64,000 bases of DNA, taken from NCBI GenBank assembly GCA_947311845.1, contig CAMZMU010000089.1, forward strand, positions 26,360,687 to 26,424,686, read 5' to 3'. Source of the DNA: Poa pratensis. Its lineage: Eukaryota > Streptophyta > Magnoliopsida > Poales > Poaceae. Positions 32,587-44,500 of this stretch are shown piece by piece. The notes under the pieces are model-generated. The model ran no database searches, was not told the DNA's origin, and saw only the letters and a program-made list of their open reading frames with translations. The position numbers were made by a program, and so were the translations under genes. Each line of letters starts with the position of its first letter. Within the stretch, counting starts at the first letter, position 1.

Positions 32587-33572
32587 ATACCTTTAGTCCC
32601 GGTTGGCACCACGAACCGGGACTAAAGGTCCTTTAGTCCTGGGTGGTACCACCAACCGGTACTAACGGTCTGCCTTTAGTCCCGGTTCCAACCACCAGGG
32701 CCTGCCGCGAAAATTGCGCGCGCGAAGCCTACCTTTAGTCCCGGCTTGCATTGCCAACCGGGTCCAAATGGGATTTTGGAATTGGTTTTTTTTTTGTTCT
32801 AGTTCCTTTTTCTTTTTTCTATTTTTTGATTTCTTTTATATCTATTGATTTAATTGTCCAAATCAAGTCAAATTAGTTTCTAAAAATTTGTAAAAATCAT
32901 ATCTATATTTGAAAACATCCTCAACAACATCCCCTTCTAGGTTTTTCTGTTCTCGTTCTTTTTTCTATTTTCTGATTTCTTCTATATCTATTGATTTATT
33001 TGTCCAAATTAAGTCAAATTAGTTTCTAAAAATTTGTAAAATCATATCTATATTTGAAAACATCCTCAACAACTTTTGAAACATCCAATATTTTTGTTGC
33101 ACTTGGTTGCAAATGGAGTCCTCTGTCTCATATAAACAGAACCAAAAATCAGTGTTTAGAGTTTTCTTCTGAGTTTTCAGAACACGGTTACATAAAAGGT
33201 TTAACACATTATTACACATCACCAACATCCCTATCTAGTGTTGAGATATAAAACTTTTTCTTCGCGTATGTAGGAAAGATTTTAGTCCCTATCTAGATCG
33301 GGCAGGAAGAAGGATATATATAGGAAAGATTTTAGTCCCGGTTGGTGGTCACTCTTTAGTCCCGATTGGCGACACCGACCGGGACTAAAAGGGCTCGCAC
33401 ATGCTGCAACCCTTTTAGTCCCGGTTGGTGTCTCCAACCGGGACTAAAGGTCCTGTTTGATCCGGGACTATGCCCGTGCGGCGTCCTACCCGTTGGAACC
33501 GGGACTAATGCTCACATTAGTCCCGGACCGAGACTAATGCTCAGGATGGAAGGCCCATTTTCTACTAGCGTG
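32587..33572. repeat. CACTA right subterminal repeats and terminus
   Basis: Copies of CTTTAGTCCCGGTTGG and its inverse CCAACCGGGACTAAAG (or one-base variants) lie at about 32588-32760 and 33330-33540. Between them an AT-rich part holds a repeated block (TTTCTAAAAATTTGTAAAA twice, about 32875 and 33025). The terminus is CTACTAGCGTG at 33562-33572. Confidence 0.8.
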
Positions 33573-35535
33573 CCTATGTGACTATGTCCTACAACCCTGT
33601 ATATATGTAGACAGACCGAGAAATAACAGGAATTTGGCTCATCGGGCATGCACATATCCTTTTCCTTTACTGAAACTGACGCGGGAGCACTGCCATTCAA
33701 CGGCTCAGTCGAAGAAGTGACAATGGAAAGTTTATTCGCGAAATACAAGACATGCACGAATTTCTGAAAGAGTATCGTATTCCTCAGTTATGTTAGGAAT
33801 CCCACACCGACGCGTCTTATCTAGCTTAGCTGTAGTTGACTGTGCAGTATAACATTCACGTTACGCGCAGGCGAGCCGTGTCCTATACAGAATTGCATAT
33901 TCGTTACGCGCGATGCTTCCAATACTGTATTGCAGAGTCTTTTAAGAAACTAGTCTTAGTGTATTGCATTAATGTATTGCAGAGTTATAGCATCTACACC
34001 GGCGCTCCCAGTACACGGTCCGGTAGTTGCGCTAGACAGACGTGATTGGGAGTGCCAACACTAGTTGTCAGAATATTGGAACCGGGTGCCCACAGAGACA
34101 AGCCCAATAGAGTTCATTTTAGATAATGAATAATTTAAACTAAAACTATTTAGGGTATATTTTACAAATTAGAATGAAATTGAAAAAACTAATGAAGCGT
34201 GCACTATATGTCGTTGGCTCCTCATCGTTGCCGCCTCCTTCCAGCCTATCATTAAGGATCGTCTCGATCCCGTATCCGTTGCCAACCAAAGCCTCCATGA
34301 ACTCGGGGGGCCACCGGTTGTATCATGTCAAACGACATCTTCTTCATGATGGCGAGTTGTCGCTGGTCCTTCTCCTCCTCCTCCTCCTCCTCTACCTCCT
34401 CCCTTCTTCGGCGGCTTCAGCGGCGGCGTGGCGGCCTGCTTCTTCTTCCAGGAATAAACGGCCATGCGGCGGCGAGGTCTTCTCCTTCTTGACCTTGACG
34501 AAGGGGGCGACTGCACGCCCTGCTGTGAGGATTGCGGCTACCGGATGAAGATGTCGCAGCCACCATGAACCGCCATGGCAGCACACACAGTTGTTTGCCA
34601 TCCAGAGAGGAGCCGATGTGGACCGTTGGACATTGCACCCACAACCCGCCGTAGTTTACCGGCGCCTACGTCGGCATGCCGCTTTTAGACGCAATTCAAA
34701 AGGAGCACACGCCGGCGTTGCGCACGCTAGCGAATATCAGTTTCTCAACCGGCAATTTCCCTCTGCAAGAAATCGACGTCCGCCACCCCGTTTGTAAGTC
34801 GGCTGCATGGTAATCATCTTTGTAGCCCATATTGCGAACTGGGTGAAGGTGATATAATCGATACTTTCATGTTTTTAATAAAACGTTAGGCACACAAGTC
34901 AAACAAGTAGTATTATAAATTTCTTGTGTGCATATTTTGATCTATTAGTATGGTCTTTGAACTAGTATTTGTACGGTACTTTATATAACTTTTCAATTTA
35001 ATATTTTGATTAAATGTTGCATTGCTTGTATACCGAATTATGTTACAAATTTTATGATCATTTATTGAGCGCATTGGAAAATATATTTACTGAAATGCAC
35101 GTTCAAAACTTTTGGTGCGGACTTGCTCCTGGATCTACCACTGTCCGGTACATGATCCAAGGTTGCTCATCAATTGAAAACAACCTTCCGGTACATGATC
35201 CAAGGCTCATCTTGTGAGTAAATGTACAAATTGCGCCTTAATGTACTGCATAGTTTTCTATTGCGTAGTAGGTGACCCAGCCACAGAATCTCTGTGGCGT
35301 GATCTATGCGACGATGAGCCAGGCAGAAAAGAAGGCGAGGACAAAATGCTAGCGATGACTCTGCCGGTTTAGTCGACGCTCAGAGTTGGATACGCCAGGT
35401 TGTTGTCCACGTCATCAATCTTGGTTCCAAGGTCGCGTCTCCTATGTGGCGATTCCCCATCTGGTGTCCCGCCGTCCCCTGAGATGGCAGCATGCCTGCA
35501 TGTTCCATGCCGGCGAGGGTCTTGATCCTCCTCTC
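33573..35535. other. Intergenic region upstream of ferroportin
   Basis: No certain gene. 34180-34800 is GC-rich, with (CTC)n at about 34370-34400 and a minus-strand open frame at 34392-34601 (AAILTAGRAVAPFVKVKKEK) that could be a captured gene fragment; I do not recognise it. TCCGGTACATGATCCAAGG is repeated at about 35145 and 35189. Confidence 0.45.
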
Positions 35536-35541
35536 TATAAA
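35536..35541 (+). promoter_or_regulatory. Probable TATA box of the ferroportin gene
   Basis: TATAAA within CTCTCTATAAACCCC, 58 bases upstream of the ATG at 35594. This leaves a short 5' leader starting near 35565. Confidence 0.5.
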
Positions 35542-35593
35542 CCCCGATCCTACCCTCACATAGCAAGGTAGCTCGAGCCGCTGACATATACAG

Positions 35594-38500
35594 ATGGAGG
35601 GCGCGGAGGCGGTCGGCAGCGGCGGCCATCTCGTGCCTCTCCTCGACGGCCACGGCAGCGGCGGCCTGGACGCGTCCCTCCTCCGCCGCCTCTACGTCGG
35701 CCACTTCCTCGCCAGATGGGGCGCACGGTACGCCGGGATGGCCGAGACCTTTCTCATCTTATCCATGCCTTGCTAGCTCGGTGCGGCTCTCTGCAACTGA
35801 CCATGTTTTGAGCGGTGATCGTGTCCGTGTTGCAGTATGTGGGAGTTCTCGGTGGGGCTGTACATGATCCGCATCTGGCCGGACTCGCTGCTCTTCGCGG
35901 CCGTCTATGGCGTCGTCGAGGCCTCCGCCATCGTCGTCTTCGGCCCCATGGTCGGCACCCTTGTCGACAGCCTCACATACCTGCAGGTAAGTCAACTATT
36001 GCATTGTTCAGGTTACAAGTAGTCACAACACTCTTTAAGAACTTTTTCTTCTGGATAGTACAGACCATGAGAAGTTGCTCATTGGTAATTGGGTGTTTCA
36101 TTAGATAATTTGCGAGACGTGGTAACTTTTCATGCGGGAAGAGAGAGATGGTAAATGTGAAGTTTCACTGGGGACAATTACTACATTATCATGGGTTTTC
36201 CCTGATAAATAAAATCATGTAAAACCTACTTCTGGTTGTATAGAAAGATTCGATAGCTGTCCTGCGCTCCAGGGACTACCCCCAAGAGGAAAACCCCAGA
36301 ATGTTATCATGGATGTAGACATGTATAGTACACATCATGTATACCCCACCTTATAATGCCAAAAGGTTCCTAACGTTGTGAGAGAAAACCATGAATGTGT
36401 ATATGGTTGTTGGTTCAGTCCTTAAAGAGAGCCAAACTTTTTGTGGAGTTCAACTGTGACCAATTAAAGATCAATTAAACTGGATGACATATTCCATTAT
36501 GCTAAGTAAGTGTGAAACTAAGACCCTAGGCTCAAGGTGATCCCGGTTTTAAATTAATGAAGCCAACATCCCAACAAAGTTCATACACTCGGCGAGGCCG
36601 AAAAAACAGAGCACGCAGGCTCAAAAGGAAGATACATATGTCGGCAAAAGCGAGGCCGGACATAGACGGTGGAGAGAACTAGAGTAGCTACAACTACCTA
36701 AAAAGTCTAAAACTGCCACCGGAAGTAGTCAACACCCCCCAAGGTGTTAAGAGACACATCTCCTGATCCCACAAGGCTCAGGGTGCACAAGCGGGAAAAG
36801 AGAGGCAGGGACTCATCCCGGCACCTCCCTGACACTAGCGTAGAGCAAACGAATCCTGCTAATCGTCAGCTCCAGCGCCCCTCTGTCCGCTCTCCTAGCC
36901 ACTGGCTTCCACACCTGATGGAGTCACCTCCAGGTTCCTGACCGCCACGCGCCACTGCGCCTTCTCCACCGAGGTGACCGCAGCCTCGGGTCCGTGCGCG
37001 CTCTTGCGCGGCGGCCTAGACACCACCGCCTTGGTGCGCCTCCTACGCAGGGCCTTAGTCCCAGCCGTGGTACCCTTGTCGGCCACCAGCTGCTCCACGT
37101 CGCCCTCCTCTTCGTCCGAGTCCGGCTCCACCTCCGAGCGCGTGTTCACGCCCAAGGAGGGAGAGAGCGATCCATCCGAGACCCCGGACCCCAACAGGAG
37201 AGCAGAGTAGTCCATGGGAGGGGATGCCGGGCGCTGCACCACCACCACCGTCTTGGCTGAGCCCCTCAAGGCCTCAGCAGCTCTCATCTTCTCCAAGACG
37301 GAAAGGGATGGAGGCCACGCGCCAGGAAACTCACAGTCGTGACAATAAACCAACCACAAATCATATTCTTTTAGCGAAATTGATTGTGGCTAAGTATGGC
37401 CTCCAACGAAACAACCTCGTAATATATACCAATGTATGCTTGTAAGTCGGAAAAAACCGTCCAAACTGCATCTACAGGGTTAGGGATTTCAAGGCAGTGG
37501 CAGTAGGGGTAGATAGAGCGGTGTGTCAGCGACGACCTGGCTTTGATGGAAGCGAAGGCTTCGCTGGCGGCGGAAGCGTCCTTGACACAGTGGTTGATAT
37601 GCCCCATAAGGATGTGGATGGCAAGCTGGGAAAACTCTTGAATCCGGCGATCACCGCTCGTAAGGCCACTTCTATCACCTAACTCGTCGTCTTTGCGGCC
37701 AATGTTTCAGTCTCTAGTCTACCGTTTTCTTGCCTCACTGCACAATGCTATAGGTGAAACGCAATCGCCCGATATGACATCAAGTTTTAGAGTTCTATTA
37801 AGTTACCAACATTTTTTTTTCTTGGTTACGTCGTTGCGTTCATACGGTGCTGAGCAAAACGATGAAGACGTCAATGTCTTTCCAAGATCATAGACTTGCT
37901 AGTTCTGTCATCATTCTTGACAACAATATGTTCTATTGTTTGATGGCTATGTCTGGATCGTGCTCAAGACAACGTGCTCGGGCGAAAGCTCTTTGTAATG
38001 ACGCACGAATGTAACTTTTTGTACAATATTACTGAAACAGAACATCGTCACCGTTGTGAGAGTATTGTAACAATATATTTTTTTAAAGCATTATACAGTG
38101 CACCAAAATGTCACAATAGCGATGTGGTGCAATAGGTGTGCCCCTGATATCCCTGATTACACATAAATGAATCACTTATTCATTTTTGTGCGGGTATGCC
38201 ATATTCCAAAGTTTTTATATTGAAAGGCATAATAATCACAAGTTGTAGGAAAAAATCGAACAATCTTTGGCAGCTCCCTGAAGCGGCTAGAAAAAACAGT
38301 ACATACGTTGGAAAACTCCTTGTTCCAAGTAATGAGTATGGAGGATTCGGAAGGCTCATCATATACCTCTTCCTTCTTGGTTAGGGCATGTACAATGCAA
38401 TGACGTCAGCCTTCCCTTAGAGATGTCACGTCGGATATTTGTTTAGTTGGAGGAAAGAGAATCAAGAGATTGAGGGTTGTCTTCCCTTAGCTAAGGCATG

Positions 38501-41500
38501 ATCTCTTAAAAATTAAGAGAAGACTATTTTGTCCATTGTACCATATGCTCTCCCTTATTAACATAATTTCTTTCTAAATTTATTTAGTTCTCATTAATTG
38601 CTAGAGATGACAATAAGAGATAACGCATTGTATGACTACTATTTATTGCCTTCTCTAAGTGACGTGGAGGGCTAAGAGAAGACCAGCCTTCTCTACCATT
38701 GTACATGCCCTTATGTCGATGTTCTGTACGTAGCAGAAGATCTTGCACGAGATATCAGGTCTATAACCAGATTTTCGGCAGTTTCCATGAAATAAGCTCC
38801 ATACTTTTAAAAGACTTTCAACTTACCAAAACAAACCTCAAGTTTAGCAACGCGAAGCTCAAAATTGTGCGAACGCTACAAAAACAAGCTAAAGTTCAGA
38901 AGACATACAGATGACAGCATCACCGATGAAGATGTGATGTATTGCTCTTATGAACTTGAACTTGGTCTTGCAGTATCGCACGTTTTTTTAGCTGACATTA
39001 GATCGGTGGAAAGAAGAGAGGAGGAAAATAAATACTGATGTGAAGTGCCAAGGAAGAAGGGAACATACAGAAAGATGATGTCATGGTTTAAAGAGAAGCA
39101 ATTTCGGTGGCTAATGGATCAAATTTATCAATTTTATAGGCAACTTCTAAAGACAAACCTGTAGATTTTATAAGTCAATAAAGCAATTTGAAGAACAATT
39201 TGAATCTGAAATTTCACATAAACATCTAAAGACTTTCACATAAAATATAAATTAATTTCATAGAAACTTCTAAAACTATGTCTATTAGCAATTACTAAAG
39301 GCAAAGTCACACGACTACCGAAACAACTATATAACCCTAAAACAATATCTAAAGCAACTTAAGGTAACTTCCATCACAACTATATAACCCTAAAAGGCTA
39401 AAACAATTTCTAAAGCAATTTCACATAATCAAATGCCTTGAAATGCCTTTAATTTCACATAACTTCTAGCCCTAAAAATATTTCGATCGGAATTTCACTT
39501 ACCTTCTAAAACATTTGTACAACCCTAAAACAATTTCTATAGCAGTTTCTAGGGACATTTCACGGAGCTTCTCAAACATCATGCTCCTACATGACCAACA
39601 TGGCATGTAGTCCATGCCCCACAAGAACATAAGCAAGGCGTAGAGGGGCGGGCAGGGGGAGGAGTTACTAGAGGAAGCGGCATCGGCACTGCACGGGCGG
39701 TTGGGAAGAGACGACGCTACCTCATCCCCGAGGAGCCAATGTGGGCGGGTCGGGTCTCGCTTAGAGTGTCAGGCGGACGGCCGGCACAACGCGGGTGTCA
39801 GGCGGATCCCGCGCAGCCTAGAGGCTAGAGTGGAGCCGCTTCGCAGGCGTTATATAGTGACGAGATACCAGAGTTGGTTTCTACTCCCTCCGTATCAAAA
39901 TATAAGACTTTCTATCTATTTCACACACACATGTATCTAGACATATTCTAGTGCAAGATTCACATGAACATTGCACTAAAATATGTCTAGACACATGTGT
40001 GTGTGGAATAGTTAGAAAGTCTTATATTTTGATACGGAGGGAGTAGTTCTGAACCGACCGGAGGATTAATTATAAAGTTGAGACGGTTGTTCGCTTAATC
40101 TAATTGTAGTATAAGAGCATGTACAATAGAAGGTGCATAGTGAAATGGTTATAGATGTCTAATTAAGCACCTCTCCTATATAGATAGGCACCAATGCTTA
40201 AATAAAATTCGGTTTAGAGTTCGTAAACATCTTTCAACCATTGTACATTTGTACATGCACTAAGGAACATTTTTTGAGGTTTAAGACGGTCGTATCCGTC
40301 ATCCGATTAGATAGAATAGAGTGTTATGTACAGAATTTCGAGCTAGGGAAAAAATACCTTCACAAGCAAAAAACAACAAAAACTAGTCTCCAGGATCTTG
40401 TGTGTGGGCGAAAGCCCGCACCGCCAACTCCTCCCGCACCAAAGCCGCCACCTCCAAAGGCGAGATTGCCACATTGCATAGGGTCCTTTGGCTCTTCTCC
40501 TTCCCTGTCCGCCAAAACAAGTGGATGATGGTTTCGCCAGTCGCTCTCCTAGCCTCGTGTGAAGAACCCACAAGTGCTCGTCATGACAACAGACAACCTC
40601 GATCAGCAACGCACCGTTCTCCCTGTGCCCCACAGACACAAAAAACACCTCCTCTCAGCATTTGCAACGAGGAGTGTCCAAGCATCAGAAACTTCATCAT
40701 CTAGGCCTCCCCCGGCGGCATCTGCCGCACCATCCTGGTCCCTGACGTCGTCTTCTTCTTCTTGGTCTTGTTCACGGCGAGGACGAGGTCGTCGATGGCC
40801 GCCATCTCCTGGTCCGAGAAGGGCCGGTCCGAGACATCTAACAAGGCCAAGAAGTCCTCTCGCCGGCGCCCCGAGGGGTGGGCCTCCTCGGTCAGCGAGC
40901 CGAGACGGCACGCCACGGTCTCCCTGGCCAGCTGCTCGATGTTGGCGCCTTTCGGGTGCAGCTTGGCGAGTCTCTCGCTCCTCCACACAGACGGCGCATC
41001 CACCTCCCTCTCGTGGACCAACGGCGTGGCCGGCGTGCCCAATACGGCGGCCGCAAGTGGCACCGTGATCCGGGCTAAGAAGCCCGACAAGGGGCACAGA
41101 GCTGCACCGACCTCCATGTCCTGCTGCCCAGGTCCAGCCTGCACCGGCGAGACAAAGTCCATCACGAACTGCTGCCCGTCCACCTTCTCAGCAACGATCT
41201 CACCCTGAGCGGACAACAGGGTAGAGCCCGCTCCAGGCTCGGCAATGCACTGCTCTTCATCGTCCACCTCCTTGCACAACAGCACCACCTCGCAGGACGC
41301 ATCACCTGGCGAGACGAAAGAAGGCGGCTCATCGCTCACAACCGGTCGCGGGGAGCACCCCGAGGCCGGACACGAGTCCCACGCCGAAATCTCGCCGATC
41401 AGACCTTGCCACGCCAATATCTCCGCAGACTCTACCGCGGAGACCTGCTCCCTCGCCTCGCGGTCGCCATCCTTTCCTTGCTTTGGTGGCATCATCAGCC

Positions 41501-44500
41501 CGGCCCGCTCGTTTTCCTTTGTGAGAGCTCCATCCATGCTCTCCTTGTGGCACTGCTCGTTGGGCAGCAACACCTCCACCGCCGCCGTGGAGCAGCACAT
41601 GTCCCGCTCGTTCTCCTCCGAGAGAGCGCCATCCACAACCTCCTTGTAGCACCGCACTGCCAGCATCACCTCGTTCGTCTTGGTGTAGCTCACGTCCTGC
41701 TCCGGGCTCGCCATGAAGAAGATCTCGTGCTCTTCCGGCCTATCCGCGAGGTCCACTGGCGCCATGAGGACGTCACGGAAGGAACGAAACGGCGAGACAG
41801 AGGCTGATGCTCGACGTTGTTGGGCGGCAAGTGGTGGCGAGGCAGGTGGCTCCTTGCAGCTGCTGGCGAGGTGGCCTGGTTGATGGCACTGCCAGCAGAC
41901 CTTGGGCTCTCGGCAAACTATGGCGAAGTGGCGGTGGCTGAGGCACCGAAAGCAACGCCCTCGCATCTTCTTATGGAGGAGATTGCGCCGAGCCAGGCAG
42001 GCCCTAGCCCGCTCCCCTGCATCAGAAGGCCGGCCTCGAGCATCACCTGTGCCCCGTCTCCACCAATGCGGTGGACGGACCAGCTCCCAGCCGTCAAGTC
42101 GCCGCGGCACCGCAGGCGTCGTCGTGAAGCCACCGTCTTTTCTTCCACCCGCGCCGCTACGAGGTCTTGAGGGAGCGGCAGCCGTTGGCGAAGAAAATGG
42201 CCGCGGCTGACCATGCGGAGGGGGGCCTGGCGGAGGAGGAGGTGGGCGTCTGCCCCGCCACACGCCAGCAGGTCCGGCAGAAGCGGCCGGCGCCGTCCTT
42301 GTCCCCGCACCAGAAGACGAGCCAGCAGAGCCGTCAATGGAGGCCAGCGACTTCCCTGTCCCCGCCCCAGCAGGCGCAGTGGCCGAGCCCTCCCACCGCC
42401 GCTGCGGAGGGATGTAGCGGTCAGGAGATGTGACCAGTGGAGACAGCTCCCCCTCCTCCATAGCTTCCTCCAGCGAATCCGGCACAAAAGCTCGATCTGG
42501 ATCTTGGGGCTGCAAGACAGGCGCGCCATCGACGCTCTCAACGTCGTCCTCCACGTCAGCCCAGGAGAAACGAGTGGAGGGAGGCCGGATGAGCAGCGAG
42601 GCGAGCTGGGGCTGGGACCTAGTCGGGGTGGAGGTGGCTATGGTGGCCGCCGCGTCGGGGGCGGCGGTCGCCGCGGCTATCGCCCCAGAGGGGGACGAGG
42701 GGTCAAACATCTCTCTCCGTGTTCAAACTAAGGAACATTGGTTTACCGAGCAAAATGGACTGATATCAATCTAGCCGGTTTTCATTTAGAGACATGTAAC
42801 CACTCCTTTTATCCAACTCGTCACTATCTGATGATAGTATTGAAATACTTTTTAATGATAAAAATTATTTATCAAATAATCCTCATTTAGTTATACTAAT
42901 ATTTGGTCAAACGTAAATCTTGATTAACGCGTAAATCTTATAAATGGGAACGGAGGGGTTATGTTTAACATTCCTCGGTGATTGAATACAAGCTGCACTG
43001 TACTGCAGGTTTTGGGTTTGTGGCTGGTTGTTCAAAGCTTATCCTTCATCGTAGCGGGAGTCTCAGTCACCGCTCTGCTTGTCTTCGACAACCTGAAAGA
43101 TACAAGCTTCCCGGTGTTCGTGGTTCTAGTCGTCGTGACCAACGTGTCGGGTGCGCTCGCAGCGCTCTCAACACTCGCCGGCACCATACTGATCGAGCGA
43201 GAATGGTAGGTACAAATCACAACCGACAAGTTAGCTAAACGAGAATGACAGATGGGGCAGAGACTAACCACATTTCAGTAACACATTGTGGACCATTTCG
43301 TCATCCAACTCTGGCATGCGTGCAGGGTGGTGGTGATCTGCAGCGGCCATCCGGCGGCGGCGCTGACCAACACCAACTCGGTGATCAGGAGGATCGACCT
43401 GAGCTGCAAGCTGCTGGCCCCGGTGCTGTCCGGGTTCGTGATCAGCTTCGTGTCGACGCAGGCCTCCGCGGTGGCGCTGGCGCTGTGGATGGTCGCCTCG
43501 GTGGGGCTGGAGTACTGGCTCTTCGTCTCCGTGTACAACGGCGTGCCCGCTCTCGGCGAGAACGTCCAGATGAGAAGGGAGTCAGCGGCGGCCGCCGCGG
43601 CCGTGGCGTTATCCTCGTCGGAGGTTGTTGCTCTGGCCGACGAGGAGCAGAAGTACGGTCAGGACGTGTCGGATTGGAGAGTGGGTGTGACGAAACACCT
43701 CTCGATCCTGCCCTGCTGGGACTCTTGGGCTGTGTACATGAGGCAGGATGTGATGCTGCCAGGGGTTGCTCTTGCCATCCTCTACTTCACTGTCCTAAGG
43801 TGCATTCTTGCTCTTGCTGAACCATTGATCAATCAGATACGTTCTTCTTAGATGACTGACAGCCGTGGGTTCAGAATAATTCACCTTTTCTCTTCATTGC
43901 TTCTGCAGCTTTGGTACGCTGATGACTGCAACTCTGGACTGGAAAGGCATCCCCGCCTACGTGATCAGTTTGGCTCGGGGGTTCGCCGCCATCGTCGGGA
44001 TCGCAGCAACCTTGCTATACCCGGCCGTGCACTCATGGGTGTCGACGCTCCGAACAGGGCTCTGGTCCATCTGGATGCAGGCACGTCATTTATTTTCCTT
44101 GATAAAACGTACGCACATAGTGGAAGAAGGGAATGACTGATTCTCTGGTGGTGGCCATGGCAGTGGTGCTGCCTGCTGCTGTGCGTCGGCTCCATCTGGG
44201 TGAGCGACGGCGTGGTGTCGGCGTGGGTGCTCATGGCCGGCGTCGCGGCGTCCCGCCTTGGCCTCTGGATGTTCGACCTGGCGGTCATGCAGCTGATGCA
44301 GGACGGCGTCCCGGACTCGGACCGGTGCGTCGTGGGCGGGGTGCAGAACTCGCTGCAGTCCATGTTCGACCTGCTCACCTACATCATGGGCATCATCATC
44401 TCCGACCCCAGGGTACGCGCACTGACCAATTCTCTTCTGTTAGTAGCTGTTGCCAAAACGAGGAGCTGAATATAGGATGTTTACAACCGAACAGGATTTC

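Larger units (their letters stand above)
10363..33572 (-). mobile_element. CACTA (En/Spm) transposon, outermost layer of the nest
   Basis: Both flanks carry many copies of the grass CACTA subterminal motif TTTAGTCCCGGTTGG and its inverse (from about 10365 on the left; 32587-33540 on the right). The right end, TTCTACTAGCGTG at 33560-33572, is the inverse of a CACTA terminus (CACGCTAGTAGAA). The genes inside run on the minus strand, so the right end is the 5' end. Most of the span is Gypsy-1 (13162-31096). The left terminal inverted repeat is not recognisable, so the left border is only where the subterminal repeats begin and the element may be truncated there. Confidence 0.8.

Noticed and set aside
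40762..42774. Many + strand open frames across the LINE
   Set aside because: GC-rich shadows of the intact minus-strand ORF1 with CCHC knuckles.
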